Under the pieces are notes generated by a model. The model did no database searches. It had not been told where the DNA came from and saw nothing but the letters and a program-made list of their open reading frames with translations. The translations under genes were made by a program, and so were the position numbers. A stretch of 64,000 bases of DNA, taken from positions 206,328 through 270,327 of the forward strand of contig JACKPA010000009.1 of the NCBI GenBank assembly GCA_024233865.1. Direction: 5' to 3'. The DNA comes from Leptospiraceae bacterium. Its GTDB lineage: Bacteria; Spirochaetota; Leptospiria; Leptospirales; Leptospiraceae. Of this stretch, positions 36,615-45,196 are shown in pieces. How positions within the stretch are numbered: position 1 is the stretch's first letter; each line of letters starts with the position of its first letter.

Positions 36615-37580
36615 ATGATAATGTTAAGTAGAATTGCGGAATCTCTTTTTTGGTTAGGTCGTTATATTGAAAGGGCTGAAGGAATCTCAAGGAGTCTTGA
36701 GGTTCAATACGTTTCGTCCATTGAAGAAGACGAGCAGCACCGTCTAAGAGACTGGACTCCAGTATTAAATTCTTTTGGTCAATTAGCTGCTTTTTTTAAT
36801 ACTCATATTGAGGCAAATTTTGATAACGTAGTTAATTTTTTAGTGTTTGATGAAGACAACGAAAACTCCGTTATCAATTGTATAACACAAGCAAGAGAAA
36901 ATGCTAGAGGTGTTCGAGACATGATTTCCAAAGAAACCTGGGAAATCTTAAACGTTACCTATAGGGAAATAGCTAACTTCGATATGGAGAGAGTGCAAAA
37001 AGAAGGACCGGATAAGTTTTTCCATTTTTTAAGAGAAAGAAGTTACCTTTTCCAAGGTGTTGTTGAAAGTACGACTTTCCAAGGAGATGGCTATCAGTTT
37101 ATGGAAAATGGAAAATTCATTGAAAGGGCTGATCAAACAGCACGTATTTTGGACGTAAAATATCACATTCCTTTAAGAAGAGTAGAAGATGTAGGAAGTC
37201 CGATAGACATATACCAATGGAAATCTCTGCTGGAATCGGTAGGTGCTTATGAAGCCTATCTGAAATACTACGACACAAAGATATTGCCTATCCAAATTGC
37301 CGAACTCTTGATATTCAATATCCATTGTCCAAGGTCTCTCATATTCTGTATGGACAAAGCGATACGAGCAATCCAAGCTTTATCTAATAAAAAGGGAAAG
37401 TTTTTTTCAAGTAAAGCAGAGCAAAAACTGGGTAAGCTCTATTATCAGCTAGCTTATGGAAACATCGAAGAAGTGTTTTTTAATGGGTTACACGAATTCT
37501 TGACCGGATTTATGAATGATTTGATTTCCATTGGAAATGAAATGAACTATTCCTATTTTGGTCATACTTATTTGTTTTAG
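36615..37580 (+). CDS. Alpha-E domain protein (partner of ATP-grasp)
   Basis: This 321-residue all-helical protein of the alpha-E (DUF403) family opens MLSRIAESLFWLGRYIERAE (preceded by MI if ATG 36615 is used). It contains ENARGVRDMISKETWEILN, FIERADQTARILDVKYH and the NIHCPRSLIFC motif. The alpha-E domain is known almost only with the permuted ATP-grasp enzymes, and the pair is predicted to synthesise or modify a peptide. The two genes are separated by one base, so they are co-transcribed and probably act together. Confidence 0.9.
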   Translation: MIMLSRIAESLFWLGRYIERAEGISRSLEVQYVSSIEEDEQHRLRDWTPVLNSFGQLAAFFNTHIEANFDNVVNFLVFDEDNENSVINCITQARENARGVRDMISKETWEILNVTYREIANFDMERVQKEGPDKFFHFLRERSYLFQGVVESTTFQGDGYQFMENGKFIERADQTARILDVKYHIPLRRVEDVGSPIDIYQWKSLLESVGAYEAYLKYYDTKILPIQIAELLIFNIHCPRSLIFCMDKAIRAIQALSNKKGKFFSSKAEQKLGKLYYQLAYGNIEEVFFNGLHEFLTGFMNDLISIGNEMNYSYFGHTYLF

Positions 37581-37634
37581 GTGAATCTCTCATTTCACAA
37601 GAACAGATAAAAAAGTCTGTCCCTACGAAAATGG

Positions 37635-37662
37635 TTGACATTGACATAAGTTTTTCAATTAT
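37635..37662 (+). promoter_or_regulatory. Possible sigma-70-type promoter
   Basis: A TTGACA hexamer (37635-37640, with a second overlapping repeat TTGACA at 37641-37646) is followed 16 bases later by AATTAT (37657-37662, four of six matches to TATAAT). It lies 22 bases upstream of the ATG at 37685. Plausible but unproven; the -10 is weak. Confidence 0.35.
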
Positions 37663-37684
37663 AGAGAAAAAATAGAGAGCATTT

Positions 37685-38251
37685 ATGGTAAAGCAAGAAG
37701 ACATTTTAAATCTTGGTCCATTGAAACCTTTGGTTGGAATATGGGAAAGTGAAAAAGGAGACGATCTTTCTCCTGGAGATGATAGAAACATTAAAAATAA
37801 TAAGTATCGAGAGAAAATAGAATTTGTCCCTACAGGCAGAATTGACAACCACGAGCAAATATTGTATGGTCTTCGATACAAAACAACCGCTTGGAGATTA
37901 GGTGAGCCTGAACCTTTCCATGAAGAACTTGGTTATTGGCTTTGGGACTCAAAGGAAAAACAAGTCCTTCGTTGTTTTTTAGTTCCACGAGGGATTTCCA
38001 TTATTGCCGGAGGTACAGTGGAAGAAAATGCACAATCCTTCCATCTTTTAGCGGAAGTCGGATCGGATACCTATGGTATATGTTCGAATAAATTTCTAGA
38101 TAAAGAGTTTAAAACAGTTCGTTATGAACTTAAAATTACCATTCATGGAGAGACTTCTTTTTCTTATGATGAAGACACTCAAATGAAAATGCCAGGTAAG
38201 AACGAGCTATTCCATCATACCGATAAGAATACTTTAAAAAAAATATCATAA
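37685..38251 (+). CDS. Nitrobindin/THAP4-like haem-binding beta-barrel protein
   Basis: The 188-residue protein fits the fatty-acid-binding-like 'heme-binding beta-barrel' family: PLKPLVGIWESEKGD at the N-terminus (the LxGxWxGxG-like motif), FHEELGYWLWD in the middle and a C-terminal FHHTDKNTLKK with paired His. These are positions where nitrobindins coordinate haem or ligand. No signal peptide is visible, so it should be cytoplasmic. Its own promoter is suggested upstream. A connection to the adjacent ATP-grasp/alpha-E pair is possible only by proximity. Confidence 0.72.
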   Translation: MVKQEDILNLGPLKPLVGIWESEKGDDLSPGDDRNIKNNKYREKIEFVPTGRIDNHEQILYGLRYKTTAWRLGEPEPFHEELGYWLWDSKEKQVLRCFLVPRGISIIAGGTVEENAQSFHLLAEVGSDTYGICSNKFLDKEFKTVRYELKITIHGETSFSYDEDTQMKMPGKNELFHHTDKNTLKKIS

Positions 38252-38262
38252 AAATTAAAGTT

Positions 38263-38327
38263 AAGGTGAACCCTTGTGTTCACCCTTCTTATTTTTATAA
38301 AATTATTTCTTACGCCGAGTTCACATT
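38263..38327. repeat. Decayed right half of the MITE-like element
   Basis: The 65 bases align with the right half of the element at 28353-28506: GGTGAACCC, the GTGTTCACCCTTCTTATTTTTATAA region and a degenerate right terminus. The left terminus is missing and the right inverted repeat has several substitutions, so this is an old truncated copy. It sits between two convergent genes. Confidence 0.75.
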
Positions 38328-38394
38328 ATAAACTGGTATTATGTTGAAAATATTTATTGGAATACCCAATACCATTTGGGAATATTATAAATAG

Positions 38395-38892
38395 TTACGA
38401 TTTATAATTTGTATACTGACAATCAAAAGGAAGGTTTGCATCGTTTATTAATTTTTGAACATCTTGAAGGTCATCTTTCTTTTTCCCTGTAACCCTGATA
38501 TAGTCTCCCATAATGGTTGGCTGTACCTTCAACTTCGCTTCTTTGATCAATTTTGTAATTTGTTTTGTATGTTCTTTTTCCAAACCTGTTTGGATTTTAA
38601 CCTTCATCTTAACTGTTTGACCGGACGCTGATTCAACTTTCGAATCAAAGTCAAAAGCTTTTAATCCGATTCCCCGTTTAGCAATTTTGGCAATCAATAC
38701 GTCAATAACCTGCTTGATCTTTACATCGTTGTCCGACACTAGAACAATGTCATTTTCTTCTAACTTTATATCTGACTTGGAACCTTTAAAATCAAAACGA
38801 CTTTTAATTTCTTTGATTGCTTGCTCCACTGCATTGGCAAGTTCCGATTTATCAACCTTAGAAACAATATCAAAAGATGGGTCTTGTGCCAT
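38395..38892 (-). CDS. YajQ family nucleotide-binding protein
   Basis: The 165-residue protein begins MAQDPSFDIVSKVD from ATG 38892 (AGGAG ten bases upstream; a TTG two codons earlier is less likely). It shows SRFDFKGSKSDI and the C-terminal IRVTGKKKDDLQ plus PFDCQYTNY, typical of YajQ. The two ferredoxin-like subdomains bind nucleotides, and a relative in Xanthomonas binds cyclic-di-GMP. It is encoded directly downstream of alaS. Confidence 0.92.
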   Translation of the reverse strand: MAQDPSFDIVSKVDKSELANAVEQAIKEIKSRFDFKGSKSDIKLEENDIVLVSDNDVKIKQVIDVLIAKIAKRGIGLKAFDFDSKVESASGQTVKMKVKIQTGLEKEHTKQITKLIKEAKLKVQPTIMGDYIRVTGKKKDDLQDVQKLINDANLPFDCQYTNYKS

Positions 38893-38910
38893 TCCCAAAT
38901 TCTCCTAAAA

Positions 38911-41658
38911 TTACTTTAATTTATCCAATGCGATTTGTATCGCTTCTTCTAATTTTGCGAAGTCTTTCCCACCACCCTGTGCCATATCCGGTTTTCCACC
39001 ACCTTTTCCACCAATAATTTCACAAGAGGCTTTTAGCAATTCATTGCACTTTATACCCTTTTGAAGAGCTATCTGGTTTGCCATATAAAGCAACACAATA
39101 CTTTTTTCCTCTTGAATAGCGAACAAAACCAAAACACCGGCATTTTTGTTTTTTAGTCTATCAGCCAACTCTTTAAGACTTTCTACCTTTGTTTTGGAAG
39201 GAAAAATGTGTTTAAAAACGGTTATATCATTTATAAGCAAAGCATCTTTTTCAAATTCTTCCAAAGATTCAGCTAAATTTGCTACGTTTTTCTTTTCAAT
39301 TTGCTTTTGAGCCTTTATAAATTGCAGGCTTTTTTCGTTTAAAACCTTTTCAATTTCATCTTTTAATACTCGATAGTCTTTAACAGCCGCAACTCCTTTT
39401 GTTTGGAAATCATTGGCAACTTCCGCCGGGTTAGGAATTTTTATACCAATGGAAAAGTCCTCACCTACCAAATTCCCACTTTGAACTTTTTTACTAAATT
39501 CTTGGACTTGGCTTGCTAAATTCCGAAACAAATCTTGGTAATGCTCAACAACTTTTTCACCACAAACGGCTTCAATTCTACGATTTCCAGCTCCCGGACT
39601 TGATTCTTTGACTATGGAAAAATAACGAATATCTCCCGTATTTTGAACGTGGCAACCGCCACAAAATTCTACGGAATACTCTTTCATCTTAACAATACGA
39701 ACCATATCGCCGTATTTTTCATCAAAAGCGGCTACTGCACCTGTTTTTTTGGCTTCTTCTATGGGTAAAACTTCTATTGTAACTTCAGCAGATTTTTCAA
39801 TGGAATGATTTACCCAGTCTTCAACAGCGTCAATTTGTGTTGGACTCATGGGTGAGGAATGAGAAAAATCAAACCGTAGGTGGGTATCCGACACCAAAGA
39901 AGCTCTTTGACTAACGTGATCTCCCAAGATGCTTCGTAAAGCTCCATTCAAAAGGTGGGTTCCCGAATGGTGGTAGGTGAGTAAGTTTCTTTTATCCTTA
40001 TCCACTTCACAACTCACTGCATCACTTTTGTGAAGCTTTCCCTTCATCACCTTTCCAATATGGAAATATATATCATTTTCTTTTTGTGTATCCAAAACTT
40101 GAAAGGTTGCATCCTGGGAATAGATAAAACCAGAATCACCGATTTGTCCTCCGGATTCCGCATAAAAAGGAGTTATTTCCAACACTATAACTCCCTCTTC
40201 ACCCGTTCTCAACTCATTTACTTCTTTATCCATATTAAGCAGGTTTAGTAGTGAAGTTACAAATTTTGTATTGTCGTAACCCACAAACCTGGTGGCTTTT
40301 AGGTTGGATTTATCTATTAAAGATAAGTAAGAAACTTTTTTTCCTTTCCATGTCTCTCTTGACATATCCCTGTCTTTTTCCAGTTCAGCAAGAAAACCCT
40401 CTTTGTCAAAGGAAATACCTTTTTCTTCTAACAATTCTGCTGTCATTTCAGGGGGGAATCCAAAAGTACTATAAAGTCTAAAAGAGTCTTTCCCACTAAA
40501 AACCTTTTTGTCGGACTCCATGTACTCATTTATCTTATATTCGAGTTGCTCCAAACCAAATTCCAAAGTGTTCAGAAATAATTCTTCCTCTGAAAAAATG
40601 ATATTTTTGATTTGGTCTTTCTTTTTGGAAATTTCCGGATAAACTTCTCCGTATATGGCAACAATTTCCTCTACGATTTTATATAAAAATGGCTCTTTGA
40701 TATCCAGTTTTCTGGCAAAAAGGGAAGCTCTTCGAATCAAGCGGCGAATAACATAACCCCTACCGGTTTTATCAGGTATAATCCCATCCGATATGGAAAA
40801 GGTAACTGACCGAGAATGGTCTGTTAAAACACGGAAAGAAGGGGCGTTGTCTTTTGTATAAACTTTTCCACTAATGTTCTCTATAAAGGCAATGATTTTT
40901 TTAAGCTCATCCGTGTCATATACAGAATCAGCTCCTTGCAGTAGCATGGCAACCCTCTCCAAACCCATGCCCGTATCGATTCCCGTTTGCTTAAGAGGAT
41001 TGAGATTCCCCAAAGAATCCTGATCGTATTGGTTAAAAACAAGGTTCCAAAATTCTAAAAACCTGTCACACTCACAGCCTGGTTTACAACTGCTCTTAGA
41101 ACTACAATCAGCAAATCCTCTCCCTACCCCTCTATCCAAATACAATTCCGAACAAGGACCACATGCTCCAGTATCTCCGGCAGGACCCCAAAAGTTATCC
41201 TTTTTTCCTAATTTTACAATTCTGTTGGCAGGGATGCCGGTTCGAATCCAAATGTCAATGGATTCATCATCGTCTTCATAAACAGAAATCCAAATATCTT
41301 CTTTTTTGAAGCCTAAATGCTGAATTGAAAACTCATAAGCATACAAAATAGCTTCTTTTTTGAAGTAATCTCCAAAACTAAAATTACCCAACATTTCAAA
41401 AAAAGTGCAGTGCCTTTCTGTTTTTCCAACTTGTTCTAAGTCTGTAGTTCGTAAACATTTTTGGCAAGAAGTAGCTTTGGGATACGGAAGCTCAACAGCA
41501 CCTGTATACAAGGGTTTAAATTGGACCATACCGGCAGTTGTAAATAAAAGTGTTGGATCGCCTACCGGAAGCAGGCTGGAAGAAGGGACAACTTCGTGAT
41601 CTAGAGAACGAAAATAATTCAAAAAGGCATTTCTTATTTCAGATACTTTTTTAATCAT
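38911..41658 (-). CDS. alaS: Alanyl-tRNA synthetase
   Basis: This is a 915-residue class II synthetase charging tRNA-Ala. The catalytic domain shows ATSCQKCLRTTDLEQVGKT and TFFEMLGNFSFGDYF. A cysteine-rich insert between GFADC and CKPGCECDRF probably binds zinc, as in several non-proteobacterial AlaRS enzymes. The editing domain has HSGTHLLN (HxxxH) and CGGCH (CxxxH) metal ligands, and the C-terminal GGGKPDMAQGGG segment completes the C-Ala domain. Length and domain order are normal. It lies 17 bases downstream of recX. Confidence 0.96.
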   Translation of the reverse strand: MIKKVSEIRNAFLNYFRSLDHEVVPSSSLLPVGDPTLLFTTAGMVQFKPLYTGAVELPYPKATSCQKCLRTTDLEQVGKTERHCTFFEMLGNFSFGDYFKKEAILYAYEFSIQHLGFKKEDIWISVYEDDDESIDIWIRTGIPANRIVKLGKKDNFWGPAGDTGACGPCSELYLDRGVGRGFADCSSKSSCKPGCECDRFLEFWNLVFNQYDQDSLGNLNPLKQTGIDTGMGLERVAMLLQGADSVYDTDELKKIIAFIENISGKVYTKDNAPSFRVLTDHSRSVTFSISDGIIPDKTGRGYVIRRLIRRASLFARKLDIKEPFLYKIVEEIVAIYGEVYPEISKKKDQIKNIIFSEEELFLNTLEFGLEQLEYKINEYMESDKKVFSGKDSFRLYSTFGFPPEMTAELLEEKGISFDKEGFLAELEKDRDMSRETWKGKKVSYLSLIDKSNLKATRFVGYDNTKFVTSLLNLLNMDKEVNELRTGEEGVIVLEITPFYAESGGQIGDSGFIYSQDATFQVLDTQKENDIYFHIGKVMKGKLHKSDAVSCEVDKDKRNLLTYHHSGTHLLNGALRSILGDHVSQRASLVSDTHLRFDFSHSSPMSPTQIDAVEDWVNHSIEKSAEVTIEVLPIEEAKKTGAVAAFDEKYGDMVRIVKMKEYSVEFCGGCHVQNTGDIRYFSIVKESSPGAGNRRIEAVCGEKVVEHYQDLFRNLASQVQEFSKKVQSGNLVGEDFSIGIKIPNPAEVANDFQTKGVAAVKDYRVLKDEIEKVLNEKSLQFIKAQKQIEKKNVANLAESLEEFEKDALLINDITVFKHIFPSKTKVESLKELADRLKNKNAGVLVLFAIQEEKSIVLLYMANQIALQKGIKCNELLKASCEIIGGKGGGKPDMAQGGGKDFAKLEEAIQIALDKLK

Positions 41659-41675
41659 CCGATTCTTTTGTTTGT

Positions 41676-42188
41676 TTAAGTTTCTACAACTGAATTTTGA
41701 TTATTCGGAGACAATTCCAGTTTTTTAATCACTTTTTGAATCATATCTTCCCCATAACCCTTCAAAAATAGCTTTTTTCTAATGTTTATACTATCTTTTT
41801 CGAGGGAACCAGAACTTTTTTTAAGCTGCTTCTGGATTATTTTGGTAGCTTCTGATAACCAATCTTCTTCAGGAATTTTTTCAAGTTCTTGCTGTATTAT
41901 CTCTTTGGAAATACCAAGCGACAACAATTCACCATTAATCCTGAATTTCCCCCAACCCTTTAGTCGTATCCTAGATAGAATTCGATTTTTGGCGAATTTT
42001 TCATCGTCAATCAAACCGTCCTCTTTTAAACTCAAAATGAACTTGGAAATTAAAGTTTTATCAACTCCCTCCCTCAATAAAAAATACTCTATTTCTTGGG
42101 AGGAGCGATCTCTTATTTTGATTAATTTAATAATCTTGTTATAAGCGTTTGATAATGGATTTATATTGCCAGCCAACGAAGTATACAC
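41676..42188 (-). CDS. recX: Regulatory protein RecX
   Basis: The 170 residues form three tandem three-helix repeats. It contains KIRDRSSQEIEYFLLREGV, GLIDDEKFAKNRI and GKFRINGELLSLGI, hallmark patterns of RecX, which modulates RecA filaments. Translation begins with GTG at 42188. In many bacteria recX follows recA; here it lies between rpsI and alaS and recA is not in the window. The recX-alaS adjacency is common. Confidence 0.88.
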   Translation of the reverse strand: MYTSLAGNINPLSNAYNKIIKLIKIRDRSSQEIEYFLLREGVDKTLISKFILSLKEDGLIDDEKFAKNRILSRIRLKGWGKFRINGELLSLGISKEIIQQELEKIPEEDWLSEATKIIQKQLKKSSGSLEKDSINIRKKLFLKGYGEDMIQKVIKKLELSPNNQNSVVET

Positions 42189-42211
42189 CAGATGTTAAAA
42201 TTTTTAAGCAA

Positions 42212-42613
42212 CTATCTTTTGGAGAACTGAGTGCCCCTTCTGGCTTTATGAAATCCATATTTCTTTCGTTCAACCATTCTTGGGTCTCTTGTCAACATCC
42301 CTTCTTTTTTTAATATCGACCTGAATTCTTGGCTTTCCAAAGACAAGGCTCTGGCGATAGCGTGTTGCATTGCTTGAACCTGCCCATTAGCTCCCCCACC
42401 CTTTACATTTAGCAATAAATCATATTTATCTAGTACCTTTAAAACGCTCAAAGGTTTTAAAGCCAAATCAACTTTATGCTCACCAATTGTTACATAATCT
42501 TTTATATCTTTTTTATTAACGACTACTTTACCCGAACCATTTGTTAGCTTAAGTCTAGCTACGGAAGTTTTTCTTCTTCCCACAGTCCAAGTCTCTCTTT
42601 TTTTCTCTTCCAT
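42212..42613 (-). CDS. rpsI: 30S ribosomal protein S9
   Basis: This 133-residue protein shows the S9 signature: [19 protein letters not shown] at the start, [19 protein letters not shown] in the middle and the basic C-terminal tail [20 protein letters not shown], which reaches the P-site tRNA. It follows rplM by nine bases in the conserved L13-S9 operon. Confidence 0.98.
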   Translation of the reverse strand: MEEKKRETWTVGRRKTSVARLKLTNGSGKVVVNKKDIKDYVTIGEHKVDLALKPLSVLKVLDKYDLLLNVKGGGANGQVQAMQHAIARALSLESQEFRSILKKEGMLTRDPRMVERKKYGFHKARRGTQFSKR

Positions 42614-42622
42614 TTACTTCCC

Positions 42623-43072
42623 TCAGATATCCAATTTTATAGGTTTTTGGGCGTTTAGTGTATGCTCTTCCCCTGGAAAAACTCTAACATTCCCTAGCAT
42701 CACATCCCCTAATCTCGATTTAGGTAACATTCCTTTTACAGCGCTTAAAACAACCTTTTCCGGCTGCTTTTTTATCAAATCTTTAAAAGTTGTAGCTGTA
42801 AGCCCTCCGGGGTAGAGCGAATGTTTGTAATATATCTTTTGATCTCTTTTTTTACCAGTTACTCTGACTTTGGCTGCATTAATAACAACAATATTGTCTC
42901 CACAATCCTGATTAGGAGTGAATGTTGATTTATGCTTTCCTCTCAGTCTGGCAGCTATTGCTGAAGACAAACGACCCAGGGTTTTATCTGTAGCATCAAC
43001 TAAATACCAGCTTTTTTTAATTTCTTCTTTTTTTAAAGATGGTGTTCTATGAATTGGAGATATTATAGGCAT
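42623..43072 (-). CDS. rplM: 50S ribosomal protein L13
   Basis: This 149-residue protein shows [52 protein letters not shown] and [12 protein letters not shown], all L13 landmarks. It is the first gene of a minus-strand run rplM-rpsI-recX-alaS-yajQ and is divergent from thiL with a 58-base gap. Confidence 0.98.
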   Translation of the reverse strand: MPIISPIHRTPSLKKEEIKKSWYLVDATDKTLGRLSSAIAARLRGKHKSTFTPNQDCGDNIVVINAAKVRVTGKKRDQKIYYKHSLYPGGLTATTFKDLIKKQPEKVVLSAVKGMLPKSRLGDVMLGNVRVFPGEEHTLNAQKPIKLDI

Positions 43073-43130
43073 ATCTAAAATACTATCCTTTTTAAAGAGT
43101 CATGTTTTTTAACAATAGAAATATGTCAAT

Positions 43131-44033
43131 ATGAAAGAATTTCAGATTATTAAAAAATTTTTTAAACCAGACAAAATTCCTTTGGATGATTGCTTTAATT
43201 TGAGAAATGAGTATATTATTACAACAGACAGTTTGTGCGAAGGAACTCACTTTTTACATACATGGAGCTCGCCTGCGGATTTGGCAATCAAATCTTTGGA
43301 AGTAAACATATCCGATATTGCGGCAGGTGGCGGAATTCCAAAATATGCATTCTTAAATTTAGGATTATCAAAAGTATCCGGCAATCTGCGTTGGTTGCAA
43401 AGTTTTTCCAAAACTTTTGGCTCAATCCTCCAAAAATATTCAATTGAATTGTGTGGTGGCGATACCTATAGGTCAAAAATTACAAATATAACCATAACAC
43501 TATTGGGTATCCCTCAAAACCCAAAAAACAGAAGAGAGGGCGAAATTGGTGATTCTTTGTATATAACGGGTAATATAGGATTGTCTGCTATTGGTTATAA
43601 AAGCCTAAAAAGGAAATGGCAAACTAATCAAAAAATTCTCAAAAATGCAACCAAAAAACATCTTAGACCGGCTTCAAGACTTGAGCTTTCTTACCGCCTT
43701 TTCCAAAACTATTCTATTCACGCCTGTATGGATATTACCGATGGACTTTTGCAAGATTCCCAAAAATTGTCAAACGCTTCTCAATTATTATTGGAAATAA
43801 ACGTTGAAAAACTACCCCTTATGCACAAATATTTGGAATTTATTACACTTGATGAAATACTAAGTTCAGGAGAAGAATTGGAACTGCTTTTTTTATCAAA
43901 AGACAATATACCGGAAATGATAGAAGAAATCCCCATTTCGAAAATCGGACAAGCAAAAAAGGGAAAAGGGATCAAGTTGTTTTATGACGGAAAAATATTG
44001 CAACCATCTACGATAGGTTTTGAACATTTTTAA
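43131..44033 (+). CDS. thiL: Thiamine-monophosphate kinase
   Basis: This 300-residue PurM-like ATP-dependent kinase converts thiamine monophosphate to the diphosphate cofactor. It shows TTDSLCEGTHFL, LAIKSLEVNISDIAAGGG, GGDTYRSK, SLYITGNIGLSAIG and MDITDGLLQDS, with the aspartates that bind metal and substrate. The usual N-terminal GDDAA motif is reduced to LDDCF, a mild divergence that leaves both aspartates. No thi operon partners are adjacent and no TPP riboswitch is visible. Confidence 0.9.
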   Translation: MKEFQIIKKFFKPDKIPLDDCFNLRNEYIITTDSLCEGTHFLHTWSSPADLAIKSLEVNISDIAAGGGIPKYAFLNLGLSKVSGNLRWLQSFSKTFGSILQKYSIELCGGDTYRSKITNITITLLGIPQNPKNRREGEIGDSLYITGNIGLSAIGYKSLKRKWQTNQKILKNATKKHLRPASRLELSYRLFQNYSIHACMDITDGLLQDSQKLSNASQLLLEINVEKLPLMHKYLEFITLDEILSSGEELELLFLSKDNIPEMIEEIPISKIGQAKKGKGIKLFYDGKILQPSTIGFEHF

Positions 44034-44128
44034 AGAACATCCAGATTGATATATAAAATTTTGGTTTACAGGAAAGTAAAAAATAATATTTTCTGTAAAA
44101 AAAACAGTATACATTTTATAACTATAGT

Positions 44129-45196
44129 ATGGCAGGAAAAATAACTCATGTAGAAGTTCTCACCCAGGTTAAAAAAAAATTAGAACATGGTACATCGGAA
44201 CAAAAAAAAATAGCTGAATTTTTGTACAGAGCATCCAATCGAAAATACGGTTATGTAGGCACAATCGCACCGGATATTTTTTATTATTATCATTTTCTGT
44301 CTAGAGAAAAAAACGAAATTTCACAAATTTGGGGTGATCTCCACCATCACAAAAATGTAACTCAGCTTGTTTTGAATTTTTTAGATATTATTTTAGATTC
44401 GGAAGAGACGGTTTATAGAGATAAACTCATTGCTTTTACTTTGGGTTATATATGTCATTGTGTTGTTGACGTTATTACGCATCCCTACATATTTTATATC
44501 TCCGGTGATTATTACAACAAAGACCCTAAAATTAGCTTGGAAGCTCAGCAAAACCACATGAAGGTAGAATTTGCACTGGATTCTTATTTATTGGATAATC
44601 GCTGGGGGATGAGTCCCAAAGAATATGATTTTACGCACTATATTGACATTGTGAGTCGGGGGCGAGATGGCAGATTGAAAATGGATCCGATAATTTGGTT
44701 GTTTTGGCAGCAGGCATTAAAACTCACATTCCCTGAAGAATTTCAAAAGTATTATCTTGGTTCGGAAAAGAAAATTATCCCAATGGATATAATCAATGAT
44801 TCTTATATCGGGTATTTGAGGTTTCAAAATCTGTTGGATTCCAGAAGCGATCTGATACGTGGTATTCTTAAATTTTTTGATACCATCACACTAAATATGT
44901 TGCGATCGTCCGTTCTTTTGATGCCTTTTAAAGAAAACATAGATCCTAGAGTTATGAATTTGGAGGAAAAGGAATGGTATTTTCCGGCAGACGTTTCTCA
45001 AAAAAGGAATTGTTCTTTTATAACTCTAGTCAACAATGCAGCCAATACTGCTAAAGATGTAATAACAACCGCTTGGGATTATTTAAAAAACAATGTAAAA
45101 AGAGAGACCATCTTAAACGAATACGGTGGTTACAATCTTGATACCGGTCTTCGTTACCAATCCATCCATGACATGAAAGAGTTTGCTCCCTTATGA
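44129..45196 (+). CDS. Zinc-dependent phospholipase C-like protein
   Basis: The 355-residue protein begins MAGKITHVEVL, with no signal peptide. It carries His/Asp metal-ligand candidates typical of the zinc-dependent phospholipase C/S1-P1-nuclease-like superfamily: GTIAPDIFYYYH, LHHHKNVT, YICHCVVDVITHPYI and an HMKVEFALD helix. Whether it hydrolyses phospholipid is unknown; many bacterial members are uncharacterised and cytoplasmic. It overlaps the PBP1A start by ATGA, suggesting translational coupling and a link to envelope biogenesis. Confidence 0.8.
   Translation: MAGKITHVEVLTQVKKKLEHGTSEQKKIAEFLYRASNRKYGYVGTIAPDIFYYYHFLSREKNEISQIWGDLHHHKNVTQLVLNFLDIILDSEETVYRDKLIAFTLGYICHCVVDVITHPYIFYISGDYYNKDPKISLEAQQNHMKVEFALDSYLLDNRWGMSPKEYDFTHYIDIVSRGRDGRLKMDPIIWLFWQQALKLTFPEEFQKYYLGSEKKIIPMDIINDSYIGYLRFQNLLDSRSDLIRGILKFFDTITLNMLRSSVLLMPFKENIDPRVMNLEEKEWYFPADVSQKRNCSFITLVNNAANTAKDVITTAWDYLKNNVKRETILNEYGGYNLDTGLRYQSIHDMKEFAPL

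Noticed and set aside
43073..43130. TTGACA hexamer as promoter for rplM
   Set aside because: TTGACA lies at 43122-43127 on the minus strand, but no acceptable -10 sequence occurs 16-18 bases downstream.
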